DNA of 42,145 nt from Paenibacillaceae bacterium ZCTH02-B3 (GTDB lineage Bacteria; Bacillota; Bacilli; Paenibacillales; Paenibacillaceae). Location: NCBI GenBank assembly GCA_002159065.1, contig LZRV01000010.1, positions 1 to 42,145 on the forward strand, read 5' to 3'. Both the position numbers and the translations under genes were made by a program. The notes under the pieces were generated by a model. The model made no database searches and was not told the origin of the DNA. It was given only the letters and a program-made list of their open reading frames with translations. Positions 24,686 through 33,785 of this stretch are shown here, one piece after another (within the stretch, counting starts at the first letter, position 1; each line of letters begins with the position of its first letter).

Positions 24686-25306
24686 TCACCCGATCAAAAA
24701 CGCACGGGCCGGCGCGGCTTCGATGCCCGTGAGCTTCAGCGGCGCAATCACCAGCCAGTAAGGCCCCGGCTCCACCTCTTTCAGCCGCAGGCCCTCCACG
24801 ATGATGATGTCATTGCCCATGAGGGTCCGGTGGGTCGGATACCCCGGCTGCGCGCGCTCGATGCCGGCCGCGTCGATGCCGACCAGGGACACGCCGCATT
24901 CCACCAGGTACCGGGCGGCATCCTCCCGCACGAAAGGAAATTCCATGTCGAACTCTTCGCTGAACGATGAACGCGTCTTCAGCAGAATGCGCTCGCCCCT
25001 CTGCGGCGCGAAGGGCTCCAGATGTTCCCGCGTGATGCAGTCTTTCGCGTCGGTCAGATCGAGCACCCGCGCCGGGCCGACGAGACGGTCCAGGCCGATG
25101 GTCTCGATGGTCGCTCCGCCGGGAATCATGTGCAACGGCGCGTCCACATGGGTGCCGCAGTGCACGTCGATGTCGATGCGGCTCTCGTGGGTGCTGCCCG
25201 TGTCGTGGTTTTGAACGTTGACGATCTTCGGCTTTTTGCTTTCGTAGTTTTTCCACACCTGCATGCCTTCCTGAATGGTCATGGAGATGTCGTAAATCTT
25301 GGGCAT
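24686..25306 (-). CDS. Cyclase-family protein (kynurenine formamidase-like)
   Basis: 206 residues from ATG 25306; GGGAGG at 25316-25321 rules against the in-frame TTG at 25315. The cyclase/KynB metal motif HCGTHVDAPLHM is present near residues 51-62, with DISMTIQEGMQVW at the N-terminus and GNDIIIVEGLRL near the end. The superfamily hydrolyses N-formylkynurenine or related amides and lactones with a metal ion. No other kynurenine genes are nearby, so the substrate is open. Confidence 0.88.
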   Translation of the reverse strand: MPKIYDISMTIQEGMQVWKNYESKKPKIVNVQNHDTGSTHESRIDIDVHCGTHVDAPLHMIPGGATIETIGLDRLVGPARVLDLTDAKDCITREHLEPFAPQRGERILLKTRSSFSEEFDMEFPFVREDAARYLVECGVSLVGIDAAGIERAQPGYPTHRTLMGNDIIIVEGLRLKEVEPGPYWLVIAPLKLTGIEAAPARAFLIG

Positions 25307-25335
25307 TCCTGCCAACCTCCCGCAAACATATTCAA

Positions 25336-25372
25336 GCCCCGGCCTCCGCCGTCCGCGGCGGGAAGCCGGGGC
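25336..25372 (-). terminator. GC-rich hairpin after zwf
   Basis: GCCCCGGC ... GCCGGGGC, followed on the minus strand by TTGAATAT. The T run is weak. Confidence 0.5.
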
Positions 25373-25410
25373 GATCCGCCATACCTGAGGCAGGCCTCAA
25401 TTCACGGAGA

Positions 25411-25516
25411 CCATGCGTGCTTTCACCGGTGGCAACACGCCGCCTTGTCCGGGGCAATGCGCCGCTTCTCAGGGCAAAGCGTCACTGTGCCGGCGACATT
25501 GCGCCGTTTCTCCGGA
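25411..25516. repeat. Five imperfect 21-22-bp tandem repeats downstream of zwf
   Basis: The unit is close to GCAATGCGCCGCTTCTCCGGG. Units start near 25411, 25432, 25454, 25475 and 25496; the fourth is the most diverged. Confidence 0.75.
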
Positions 25517-25525
25517 AGCATGGCC

Positions 25526-27085
25526 TTACTTGACCGTCACCTGGGTATTGCTCACCCAGATGACGTTGTCTTCCTCCTGCCCGTTGACCGGCCACCAATG
25601 GAAACCGTCGTCGCGAAGCAGCTTCTCCGCTTCCAGCGGCCCCCAGGAACCGGCCGGGTAGAAATACAGGGGACCCGAGTTTTCCCGCCAGGCCCCGGCG
25701 ATGGGGTCGACCAGCTTCCAGGCCGCCGCCAGTTCGTCCCAGCGGGTGAAATAGGTGGAGTCGCCCCGCGCCGCGTCGTGCAGCAGGCGCTCGTAGGCTT
25801 CCGGCGTGTTGATGCCGATCTGGTTGCTCTGGCAAAACTCCATGGCCACGGGCTGGATGAGCGGTTCGTTGCCGGGCTTTTTGGCGTTCACCTTGATGTA
25901 GATGCCTTCCATCGGATTGATGCGGATGACGAGCAGGTTCGGCTGCAGCACCTGGCGCTTCGCGAACAGGACGTTGTCCGGCGCGTTTTTGAATTCGATG
26001 ACGATCTCCGTCGCCTTCACCGGCAGCCGCTTGCCCGTCCGCACGTAGAACGGCACCCCCGCCCAGCGGAAATTGTCCACGAACATCCGCGCGGCGAAAA
26101 ACGTCTCCGTCTGCGAATCGGGAGCGACCTTGTCCTCTTCGCGGTAGCCCTTGAGCGGTTTGCCGTTTCGCATGCCGGCGGCGTACTGCCCGCGCACCAC
26201 GCGGCGCATCACGTCGTCCGGCGACCGGAACGGCCGGATGGAACGCAGCACCTTCACCTTCTCGTCCCGGATGTCTTCGGGATCCAGCCGGCTGGGCGGT
26301 TCCATGGCGATCATCGTCAGCATCTGGAGCAGGTGGTTCTGCACCATGTCCCTGAGCGCGCCGGAATTCTCGTAATACGCGCCCCGGTCCTCGATGCCGA
26401 CGGTCTCGGCCAGGGTGATCTGCACGTTGGCGATGTGGCGGTGGTTCCACAGCGGCTCGAAAAAGCCGTTGGAAAACCGGATCACCTCGATGTTCTGCAC
26501 CATTTCCTTGCCGAGATAGTGGTCGATCCGGAAGATTTCCTCTTCCCGGAACACCTGGCGGATCTCCTCGTTGAGCTTCTTGGCCGACAAGTAGTCGTAG
26601 CCGAACGGCTTCTCGATGATCAGCCGGTGCCAGCCCGGCGATTCGAGCATGCCGCCTTCCTTCAGGTTGCGCGAAACGGTGCCAAACAGCTCCGGCGCCA
26701 ACGCCAGATAGAACAGGCGGTTGCCGCCGATGTTGAAACGGCTTTCAACCTCTTCGGCGAGCTCGCGAAGCGCGCGGAAGCCCTCCAGATTGCCGATGTC
26801 CAGAGACTGGTAGGTGAAATGTCCGGCAAACCGGTCCCATTCCTGGGCGCTTTCCGGCTTGTACCGGCAAAACTCGCGGATCGAACGGAGAACGTCGCCG
26901 CGGAACTCCTCCTCCGTGCGAGGCCTTCTGGCCAGGCCGATGACCGCGAAGCGCTCGCCGAGCTTGCCTTCCCGGTATAAACTGTAAAGCGCGGGGAACA
27001 GCTTGCGTTTCGCCAGATCCCCCGTCGCGCCGAAGATAAAATAAGTCGCGTTGCCTGCTGCGGGCTCCCTCATGCCAACCGCCAC
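25526..27085 (-). CDS. zwf: Glucose-6-phosphate 1-dehydrogenase
   Basis: 519 residues. NADP-binding IFGATGDLAKRK (17-28), EKPFGYD (158-164) and the active-site RIDHYLGKE (186-194, with the catalytic region His189) are intact. It oxidises glucose-6-phosphate to 6-phosphogluconolactone and supplies NADPH. The start is GTG 27085 or ATG 27073; AAGGAG is very close to the GTG, so the exact start is uncertain. Not next to gnd or pgl here. Confidence 0.97.
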   Translation of the reverse strand: MAVGMREPAAGNATYFIFGATGDLAKRKLFPALYSLYREGKLGERFAVIGLARRPRTEEEFRGDVLRSIREFCRYKPESAQEWDRFAGHFTYQSLDIGNLEGFRALRELAEEVESRFNIGGNRLFYLALAPELFGTVSRNLKEGGMLESPGWHRLIIEKPFGYDYLSAKKLNEEIRQVFREEEIFRIDHYLGKEMVQNIEVIRFSNGFFEPLWNHRHIANVQITLAETVGIEDRGAYYENSGALRDMVQNHLLQMLTMIAMEPPSRLDPEDIRDEKVKVLRSIRPFRSPDDVMRRVVRGQYAAGMRNGKPLKGYREEDKVAPDSQTETFFAARMFVDNFRWAGVPFYVRTGKRLPVKATEIVIEFKNAPDNVLFAKRQVLQPNLLVIRINPMEGIYIKVNAKKPGNEPLIQPVAMEFCQSNQIGINTPEAYERLLHDAARGDSTYFTRWDELAAAWKLVDPIAGAWRENSGPLYFYPAGSWGPLEAEKLLRDDGFHWWPVNGQEEDNVIWVSNTQVTVK

Positions 27086-27278
27086 GACTCCTTCTGTACT
27101 CCCTTGCCCAAGGGTTCATGATTTCCGCTATTTCCCCGGTTGGGTATTCCGCATGTAGTTTAACACAATCTTACAGGGATTGCTATGTTGTTTCGGCGGA
27201 AGAAAATATAACGGATTTTTAGCGGGTTCCTAATATTTTCTTATCAGCATGGCATCCGAAGCCCGGCGCGGGAGCAAA

Positions 27279-27306
27279 AACCGCCGGCCACCCCGCCGGC
27301 GGTTTC
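27279..27306. terminator. Bidirectional terminator downstream of the pilus remnants
   Basis: AAACCGCCGGC ... GCCGGCGGTTT with A and T runs on the two sides. It follows the stop of the pilM remnant (27315). The rest of 27086-27314 is AT-rich upstream DNA of zwf. Confidence 0.8.
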
Positions 27307-27314
27307 TTAAATGT

Positions 27315-27626
27315 TCAGCTCAGGCGCACCGGGTTCCAGCTTCCTCCGCCGCCTCCGGATTCCCCTCCGCCGTCCTCCCCGTCACCATCGTCGGGCACGC
27401 TCGGGACGATGAGGGACGTCGTTCCGCCCCCCGTCCGGACGACGACGGGATGCCAGGGCGCATCCGGAATGCCCCGCCCACGCCGATATTGCCGCCGGCG
27501 TTGAGTTCCAGGCTCCGTCGCGTGCCGGGTCACCGTCGGCTTCGATCGGGAACGAATGCGGACTTCCGCGATTTTCAGGGCGCGGTCGGACATTTCCAAT
27601 CCCAATGCGTAGCGTGATCTCCACAT
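27315..27626 (-). pseudogene. pilM: Remnant of pilM (type IV pilus assembly), joined to another pilus gene's 3' end
   Basis: From ATG 27626 the first ~35 residues (YALGLEMSDRALKIAEVRIRS) match the start of PilM, the actin-like pilus assembly ATPase. Similarity stops at HATEP. The remaining ~65 residues do not fit PilM and end in a Gly-rich stretch SGGGGGSWNPVRLS, which looks like the end of a different protein; an alternative frame just after the join reads LELNAGGNIGVGGAF. The simplest reading is a deletion that joined the start of pilM to the end of a downstream pil gene, with a frameshift. Confidence 0.65.
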
Positions 27627-27678
27627 CCGTTCGCGCCTGCCCGAATCAACGGATTTCGCGCTCCCCCCCGACGCTCTT

Positions 27679-28441
27679 TCATTTCCACAGCGCCAGATAA
27701 CCGTCAATCAGCCCGTTTCCGAACCAGTAGACGGCAAGCGACCCGGCCGCAATGAACGGACCGAACGGCACCATCATCTTCCTCCGAATTAGCCGGCGGC
27801 CACAAGCCCGAGACCGTACAGGCTGCCCAGCAGACTGGCGGCGAAAATCGAAAGCAGCGTCAGCTTGTAACCCAGCATCATTCCGACGAACAGATACAGT
27901 TTGATGTCTCCGCCGCCCATGCCGCCCCGGCTGATCACGGCCAATATCAACAGGATTCCGGCCCCAGGACGCTTCCCAAAGCGTATTCCCACCAGGGCAG
28001 TGGATGCGACACGATGCGCGCCGCAAGGCCGGCGCCTAGGGCGAATGCGACGATCCGGTCCGGAATCAGCATGGTCCTCAGGTCGGTCTGCGCGGCTGCG
28101 ATCAAGACGGAAGCGAGCAACAAACCGGCGGGCAATTCGGGCGTCCAGCCGACCCGCCACGCGGTCACGGCGAAAGCCGCCGCGGTGATCAGTTCCCCCG
28201 CCGGATAAGCCAGAGAGATGCGGCCGCGGCAATAGCGGCATCTTCCTCCGAGCAATAGGTAGCCGAACACCGGGATGAGATCGAAAGCGCCCAGCCTGTG
28301 ACCGCAAAGCATGCAACGCGACGGCGGGGAAATAACGGATTCGCCCTTTGGCACGCGAATCGCAACCAGGTTCAAAAAACTGCCGATCGCGAGTCCGAAG
28401 ACGGCAGCCGGCGCAACGACAAGCCATTCGGGAATGTTCAT
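27679..28441 (-). pseudogene. pilD: Type IV prepilin peptidase, broken by two frameshifts
   Basis: The N-terminus (ATG 28441) has the membrane start, the Cys4 zinc loop (CMLCGHRLG ... CRYCRGRISLAYPAGE) and the first catalytic Asp site (TDLRTMLIPD). Near 27975 the match moves to a second frame, which carries the second catalytic site (GGMGGGDIKLYLFVG). Near 27790 it moves again to a third frame that gives the normal end (MVPFGPFIAAGSLAVYWFG). All parts of a prepilin peptidase (PilD/ComC) are therefore present but in three frames. Confidence 0.85.
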
Positions 28442-28511
28442 GTTCCTCCCTGGGCGCCAAGCGCGGGAAGGATTTCGGGATCCTTCCTGCGCCGTAATTT
28501 TTCACGGATTG

Positions 28512-28600
28512 TCAGGCATCGAACACATCATCTATATTAACATCGCCACCATCGCTGTCTTTGCCTGTGACCGTAATTTCGCAGGCATTGTTCACCAGCC
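28512..28600 (-). pseudogene. Remnant of a pilin gene (C-terminal end only)
   Basis: On the minus strand LVNNACEITVTGKDSDGG and a short acidic tail end at TGA 28512-28514. This resembles the C-terminus of a type IV major pilin, including the Cys of the terminal loop. No pilin N-terminus is present. It sits between the pilB and pilD remnants, where pilA is usually found. Confidence 0.5.
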
Positions 28601-28605
28601 CCGAT

Positions 28606-29109
28606 CTACACAGCCTGCCGGATGATCGGGTTGACCGTCCGAACCACGGGGGAATTCTCGTCGGCTTCCCGGACCCGGATGTCCGTCTCGCTCCCGCGCG
28701 CGGGCAGATGCCGCATGAGCTGGTCCACCGAGTCTTGCAGGCCGTAATGGCGCCGGATGACCTGGTCCAGTTCTTCGCCGGAAGCGATCACGGGCTCAAT
28801 CCGCATCCCCGTCGCCATGCGCAATTCGTCGATCGCAAAATCATCGAGCGGGTCCGCGAACGACCGGAAAATCAGGTGGACCGCCTGAGGGTCGATCCGT
28901 TGCGAAACAGCTGGACGTGCGGGATGCCCAGCTGGTATTCCAGCACCTCGATGAGCTGCTGTTCGGTGATGAATCCGCGGGAAATGAGCACATCACCGAG
29001 CCGCATGCTGCGCTTCTGCTGTTCGCCCAGGGCTTCCTGCAGCTGTTCTTCCGTGATGATGCCCGCTTCCGCCAGCAGTTCGCCCAACCGTTTGCGCGGC
29101 GGCAACCAT
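28606..29109 (-). pseudogene. pilB: Remnant of pilB/gspE assembly ATPase (N-terminal part only)
   Basis: The first frame (from TTG 29105, or ATG 29109 one base out of frame) gives the GspE N-terminal domain: RLGELLAEAGIITEEQLQEAL and VLISRGFITEQQLIEVLEYQLGIPHVQLF. A one-base shift then leads to IDPQAVHLI, a gap of about 20 residues, and ADPLDDFAIDELRMATGMRI through VRTVNPIIRQAV, where a stop follows. The Walker A ATPase domain is absent altogether, so the gene cannot power a pilus. Confidence 0.82.
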
Positions 29110-29442
29110 CGCCCCCTCGTCCGGCAGAATCATTTGATGCAAGGATAATAGGTCTTTTATACTATCTTTGCTGAATAATGATTGTCAAACTCGGCTTAAA
29201 ATGGTAATCAGGAACTAATCAATTAGAAAAATAAAAGGGAATTTGTCGCATGTCAACATAACAATTCACGGACTATGTTACTACTTCATGAAGCTTTCAT
29301 GAAGGCCGCATGGCGTTTCATGTCGGAGATATGGACGGCCCCGAACGCGGCGCCGTTTTCATTTGCGGCGGGGTTTCCTATAATGAAGGAGAAAATTGCG
29401 GAAAAAAGGGCAAGAAGATCGAAACGGAAGAAGGAATGCGCG

Positions 29443-30111
29443 TTGCGCGTGCTCATCGTCACCGCCGTCGAAGCGGAAAAAGAGGCGGCGCTCAGAGGTC
29501 TGGGACAGCAGGGCGGCGGAAGGTTTGACGTGGCGGCGTCCGGCGTCGGCCCGGCGGCCGCGGCGGCGGAAACGGCGCTGGCTTTGGCGGCTGCGGCGCG
29601 GTCCGGCGCGCCGTACGGACTCGCCGTCAGCGCCGGCATCGGCGGCGGCTTCGCCGGGAGAGCCGGGGTCGGCGATCTGGTGGTCGCCACGGCCATGATC
29701 GCCGCCGATCTTGGAGCGGAGACGCCGGAGGGTTTTCTTGGCGTGGACGAGCTGGGGTTTGGCCCGGCGCGGATCCCGGCCGACGGGCGCTGGGCGGATC
29801 GCCTGACGGAAGCCCTGCGGGCCGCGGGCCTGCCGGTGCGGCGGGGTGCCGTGCTCACCGTCTCCGCCGCGACGGGAACGGCGGAAACGGCCGGACGGCT
29901 GGCCGCGCAGCATCCCGACGCCGCCGCCGAAGGAATGGAAGGCTTCGGCGTGGCGACGGCGGCGCGGCGGCTCGGCACGCCCGCCATCGAAATCCGCGCC
30001 ATCTCCAACCGGGTCGGTCCGCGAGACCGATCCGCCTGGCGGATCGAAGAAGCGCTGGAACGCCTCGCCGCCGCCTGTGCCGCACTTGCCTCGCTGACGG
30101 AAACCGGGTGA
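29443..30111 (+). CDS. mqnB: Futalosine hydrolase
   Basis: 222 residues from a TTG at 29443 behind AGAAGGA. It is a nucleosidase-phosphorylase fold protein: RVLIVTAVEAEKEA at the start, the purine/ribose site VSAGIGGGFAG, and the catalytic region EGMEGFGVATAA with the later IRAISNRVGPRDR. MqnB splits futalosine into hypoxanthine and dehypoxanthine futalosine. mqnD follows 57 bases downstream, which settles the assignment over MTA/SAH nucleosidase. Confidence 0.92.
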   Translation: MRVLIVTAVEAEKEAALRGLGQQGGGRFDVAASGVGPAAAAAETALALAAAARSGAPYGLAVSAGIGGGFAGRAGVGDLVVATAMIAADLGAETPEGFLGVDELGFGPARIPADGRWADRLTEALRAAGLPVRRGAVLTVSAATGTAETAGRLAAQHPDAAAEGMEGFGVATAARRLGTPAIEIRAISNRVGPRDRSAWRIEEALERLAAACAALASLTETG

Positions 30112-30168
30112 AGTGTGGGCACGAAAACCGGATGAAGCACGGACAACGTCCAAAGGAGTGTGGCCGCC

Positions 30169-31008
30169 GTGGCGATGAAAATCGCCTTTTCCCCTTGTCC
30201 GAACGACACGTTCATCTTCCACGCCTGGGTGCACGGCCTGGTGCCCGGCGCTCCCGAGCTGGACGTCCTTTACGCCGATATCGACGTCACCAACCGCCTG
30301 GCCCTTGAACCGGACGGCCCGGATGTGCTGAAAATCTCCTACGCCGCGCTGCCGTGGGCGCTGAAGGAATATGCCCTGTTGCCCTGCGGCGGCGCGCTGG
30401 GCCGCGGCTGCGGTCCGCTGGTGCTGACGCGCGAGCCCGTGAAGGCCGCGCAGCTGGCCGGACGACGGGTGGCGGTGCCGAGCGAACGATCCACCGCCTA
30501 TCTGCTTTTCCGCCTGTGGGTGGCGAAGCATGTTCCCGGCGGCGTGGGGGAAATCGCCGTCATGCCGTTTCACGCCATCATGCCGGCGGTCCGCGACGGG
30601 CGGATCGACGCCGGACTGGTCATCCACGAGGCTCGTTTCACCTACCCGAACTACGGCCTGTCGCTGGTCGCCGATCTGGGCGACTGGTGGGAGGAGGAAA
30701 CGGGTCTGCCCATCCCGCTCGGCGCCATCATCGCCCGGCGCGGCCTGGACACGGAAGCCGTCGCCGGCTGGATCCGGGCTTCCCTCGAATACGCCTGGGC
30801 CCATCCGGACGCGTCGCGGGAATACGTGCTGACCCACGCCCAGGAAATGGATCCGGACGTGGCGAAGGCGCACATCGACCTTTATGTGAACGATTTTTCC
30901 GCCAACCTGGGCGAAGAAGGATACAACGCCGTGTTCGCCCTGCTTGACCGGGCCGCGCGGGAAAACCTGGTGCCGCCCGTCGATTTTTCCCTGTTGCGTT
31001 CCCGGTGA
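30169..31008 (+). CDS. mqnD: 1,4-dihydroxy-6-naphthoate synthase
   Basis: 279 residues from GTG 30169, ten bases after AAAGGAG; nearby GTG 30160 and ATG 30175 are less well spaced. A periplasmic-binding-like fold with the MqnD marks FSPCPNDTFIFHAW at the N-terminus, KISYAALPWAL, and IPLGAIIARRGL. It makes dihydroxynaphthoate from cyclic dehypoxanthine futalosine. With mqnB it shows that menaquinone is made by the futalosine route; mqnA, mqnC and mqnE must lie elsewhere. Confidence 0.95.
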   Translation: MAMKIAFSPCPNDTFIFHAWVHGLVPGAPELDVLYADIDVTNRLALEPDGPDVLKISYAALPWALKEYALLPCGGALGRGCGPLVLTREPVKAAQLAGRRVAVPSERSTAYLLFRLWVAKHVPGGVGEIAVMPFHAIMPAVRDGRIDAGLVIHEARFTYPNYGLSLVADLGDWWEEETGLPIPLGAIIARRGLDTEAVAGWIRASLEYAWAHPDASREYVLTHAQEMDPDVAKAHIDLYVNDFSANLGEEGYNAVFALLDRAARENLVPPVDFSLLRSR

Positions 31009-31019
31009 AGGGGACGCGA

Positions 31020-31061
31020 AAAAAAACGGGCCGGACCAGTCCCGCCGGGAACCGGTCCGGC
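31020..31061 (-). terminator. Terminator of the WGxxGxxG-protein gene
   Basis: GGCCGGACC ... GGTCCGGCC, followed on the minus strand by CGTTTTTTTT. It may also stop mqnD transcripts from the other side. Confidence 0.8.
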
Positions 31062-31108
31062 CGGCTCGCAGCCGTTTCGTTCCGGATCTTTTTTTCCGTT
31101 TCGCAGCG

Positions 31109-31465
31109 TCAGGACCGTTGCCGATTGGCGCCGCGCAGGCCGACGAGGCCGATCAGCCCGAGCAGGCCCAGCCAACCCCAGTCCATCGTGTTGTCGCCGG
31201 CGGCGGCAGCCCGCACGCGTCCGTTGTTGTCCGTCCGGTCGGTCCGGTCGTCGTACCGGAACATGTCCGTGCGGTAGGTATCGTTGCGCGTATTGTCCAT
31301 CCCGGGAACGAGATCCGTCATGTCATTCATCCCGGTCCGATCCTGCATGGTCGTCGAACGGGGCGGCGTGCGGTCGCCCGCCGCATTGTTTTCCGCATAC
31401 GCCGGAACCGCAAGGGCCAGTCCCAGCAGGTAAAGCGAAAGCACACCGGAAATCAGTTTCTTCAT
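31109..31465 (-). CDS. Small secreted WGxxGxxG-type surface protein
   Basis: 118 residues. Signal peptide at 1-24 (MKKLISGVLSLYLLGLALAVPAYA), a polar middle rich in Asp, Thr, Asn, Arg and Met, and a C-terminal hydrophobic stretch WGWLGLLGLIGLVGL followed by the basic end RGANRQRS. This tripartite form is the WGxxGxxG family, thought to be held at the cell surface by the C-terminal motif, a LPXTG-like layout without the LPXTG. Function unknown; often found next to competence, stress or sporulation genes. Confidence 0.82.
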   Translation of the reverse strand: MKKLISGVLSLYLLGLALAVPAYAENNAAGDRTPPRSTTMQDRTGMNDMTDLVPGMDNTRNDTYRTDMFRYDDRTDRTDNNGRVRAAAAGDNTMDWGWLGLLGLIGLVGLRGANRQRS

Positions 31466-31582
31466 TCTCGTTGACCCTCCTTGGCAGGTTACGGTACTAA
31501 TCTCCTCCTCTTTCCCAATTTTTATTCAAAGAAAAACGGCCGCCCCGGCCCGCGCGCCCTTCGGACATCCCGGCCGAAAAAA

Positions 31583-31620
31583 GCGCGGCCGAACCTCTCA
31601 CGTGAGGTTCAGACCGCGCA
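31583..31620 (-). terminator. Terminator of the pentonate operon
   Basis: On the minus strand GCGCGGTCTGAACCTC/GAGGTTCGGCCGCGC is followed by TTTTTTCGG. It lies 70 bases after the dehydratase stop. Confidence 0.85.
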
Positions 31621-31689
31621 GATTCGGATCGGATGTCCGAAAATTTTCCGCATCCGGAATACCGGCCTGGCCGCGGCGTCGCGCCCGCG

Positions 31690-33702
31690 TCAAATCCCGG
31701 CGTCCTCTCCGGTTTGCATCCCCCGCTTCCGGGATTCCAGGGCCTTTTTCCCCGCTTCCAGGAGCTCGATGATCCGGTCCACGTCGTAGACGCAACCCCG
31801 CCAGGTGCCGCCGCTGGCCGCCTGGAGCGCCGCCCACAGGCGCGTGTCGTCCGGCAGCTGCGGGTCCTCCGCCAGCTCCGGATGCGGGCTGCGCCGCGCC
31901 AGGATCCGTGCCCCTTCCTCGGGCGTGGACGGTTGCTCCCCGTCGCCCACCATGTCGATGCGCCCCTCGAGCCGCTCAAGGTCGATCCGGATGTCGATCC
32001 AGTCGCCGTCCCGCAGCCTGCCCAGCGGACCGCCCGCCAGCGCCTCGGGGCCGACGTGGCCGATGCACGCGCCGGAGGAAACGCCGGAGAAGCGGGCGTC
32101 GGTGATGAGGGACACCTTGCCCGCAAACGGCAGATGCTTGAGCGCCGACGTCAGCTGGTACGTCTCCTCCATGCCGGTGCCGGAAGGCCCGCGGCCGATC
32201 AGCACCAGGATGTCCCCGCCCCGGATCCGCCCGTCCTTGATGGCCCGGATCGCGGCCCGTTCCGTGGTGAACACCTTGGCCCGTCCGACGTGCCGGTACA
32301 CCCCGTCCTCGTCCACGCCGGCCGGGTCGATGGCCGCCGTCTTGACCACCGACCCTTCCGGGGCGATGTTGCCGACGGGAAAACAGACCGTCGAGGAAAG
32401 CCCGGCAGCCCGCGCCTTGTCCGGCGGATAGATGACCGCGTCGGGATCGACGCCGTCCCGTTCCAGCAACAGCTTGCGCATCCGGTGGCGGCGTTCCGAC
32501 GACTCCCACCAGTCCAGCACGGCGCCCAGCGTTTCGCCGGTGACGGTGAGCGCCCGTTCGTCTATGAGGCCGAGCTTCCTTAAGTGCAGCATCACTTCCG
32601 GCACGCCGCCGGCCAGAAAAACGCGGACGGTCGGATGGGGCACCGGTCCGTTCGGCAGGACGCTGACCAGGCGGGGAACGCTCCGGTTCACCTCGTTCCA
32701 GTCGGAGACGTCCGGGACGCGCAGGCCGGCGGCGTGGGCCACGGCGGGCAGATGCAAGAGCAGGTTGGTGGAACCGCCAAAGGCGGCGTGCACGGCCATC
32801 GCGTTGCGGACGGCGGCGTCGGTGACGATGTCGGCGGTCTTCAGGCCCCGCTCCGCCATGCGAAGCGCCGCGCGGGCGGTCTGGCGGGCCGCCTCCGTCC
32901 AGATCCGCTGTCCCGATGGGGCCAACGCGGCGTGCGGCACGGTCATGCCGAGCGCTTCGGCGACCACCTGCGAGGTGGCGGCGGTGCCGAGGAACTGGCA
33001 TCCGCCGCCCGGCGTGGCGCACGCCCGGCAGCCCAGCTCCGCCGCCTCTTCCAGCGTCAGTTCGCCCCGCGCGAACCGGACGCCGATGGTCTGCACCTTG
33101 CCGGCGTCTTCCCCCCGCTCGGGGGGCAGCGTCACGCCGCCCGGCACCACGGCGGCGGGCAGCCCGCCCATGCCGGCCAGGGCAATCATCATCGCGGGCA
33201 ATCCCTTGTCGCACGTGGCGACGCCGATCACCGCCCTGCGGGTCGGCAGCGAACGGATGAGCCGCCGCAGGACGACGGCCGCGTCGTTGCGGTACGGCAG
33301 CGAATCGAACATGCCCGTCGTCCCCTGGGAACGGCCGTCGCAAGGATCGCTGACATAGCCCGCGAAGGGGATGCCGCCGGCGGAGGCGACCTCCTCCGCG
33401 GCGGCTTTCATGAGCAGGCCGACTTCCCAGTGGCCTGTATGGTAACCCAGCGCCACGGGCCGGCCGTCCTCGTCCCGGATGCCGCCCTGGGTGCCGAGGA
33501 TGAGCACCTCCGGGCCTCCCAGCCGGGCGGGCGCCCATCCCATTCCGACGTTCTGCGTCCATCCGAACAGATCCCCGCTCGGACGCTCGCGCAGCATCTC
33601 CGGCGTGAGAGGCAGCCTGCCTTCCGGCCCGGGCGCGCGGGTGGCGATGTCATAGCATTCGTCATCCGGCATGCCCAAAAGGGTTTCCAGCGTGTCGGTC
33701 AC
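31690..33702 (-). CDS. D-xylonate dehydratase, YjhG/YagF type (IlvD/Edd family)
   Basis: 670 residues from GTG 33702 behind AAGGAGG; an upstream ATG at 33732 would include the ribosome site. It matches the E. coli YjhG/YagF proteins along its length: [34 protein letters not shown] (Cys121), [10 protein letters not shown] (Cys164) and [13 protein letters not shown] (Cys235), the three Fe-S ligands, then [13 protein letters not shown] and [14 protein letters not shown]. The reaction is D-xylonate to 2-keto-3-deoxy-D-xylonate. It is the last gene of a three-gene operon with an FAH-family protein and an aldehyde dehydrogenase. Confidence 0.9.
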   Translation of the reverse strand: MTDTLETLLGMPDDECYDIATRAPGPEGRLPLTPEMLRERPSGDLFGWTQNVGMGWAPARLGGPEVLILGTQGGIRDEDGRPVALGYHTGHWEVGLLMKAAAEEVASAGGIPFAGYVSDPCDGRSQGTTGMFDSLPYRNDAAVVLRRLIRSLPTRRAVIGVATCDKGLPAMMIALAGMGGLPAAVVPGGVTLPPERGEDAGKVQTIGVRFARGELTLEEAAELGCRACATPGGGCQFLGTAATSQVVAEALGMTVPHAALAPSGQRIWTEAARQTARAALRMAERGLKTADIVTDAAVRNAMAVHAAFGGSTNLLLHLPAVAHAAGLRVPDVSDWNEVNRSVPRLVSVLPNGPVPHPTVRVFLAGGVPEVMLHLRKLGLIDERALTVTGETLGAVLDWWESSERRHRMRKLLLERDGVDPDAVIYPPDKARAAGLSSTVCFPVGNIAPEGSVVKTAAIDPAGVDEDGVYRHVGRAKVFTTERAAIRAIKDGRIRGGDILVLIGRGPSGTGMEETYQLTSALKHLPFAGKVSLITDARFSGVSSGACIGHVGPEALAGGPLGRLRDGDWIDIRIDLERLEGRIDMVGDGEQPSTPEEGARILARRSPHPELAEDPQLPDDTRLWAALQAASGGTWRGCVYDVDRIIELLEAGKKALESRKRGMQTGEDAGI

Positions 33703-33725
33703 GGCGCGCGATCCTCCTTGCGACA

Positions 33726-33767
33726 GCGGCAATCCCCTTCCGGAACCGGCCGGAAAAGGATTGCCGC
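33726..33767. repeat. Strong inverted repeat between two operon genes
   Basis: GCGGCAATCC (33726-33735) and GGATTGCCGC (33758-33767), with inner CCGG pairing. No T run follows on the minus strand, so it is more likely an RNA-processing or stability hairpin than a full terminator between the dehydrogenase and dehydratase genes. Confidence 0.6.
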
Positions 33768-33785
33768 GTCGGGTTTTGTTCAGGG

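Noticed and set aside
25411..25516. Possible CRISPR array
   Set aside because: The units are contiguous tandem repeats without spacers.
25022..26980. 652-codon open frame on the plus strand
   Set aside because: Antisense to zwf and the cyclase gene; composition is that of a shadow frame.
27789..28505. Intact 238-residue protein
   Set aside because: Only its last ~60 residues resemble a prepilin peptidase; the first part is out of frame with the recognisable N-terminus, so it is part of the pilD pseudogene.
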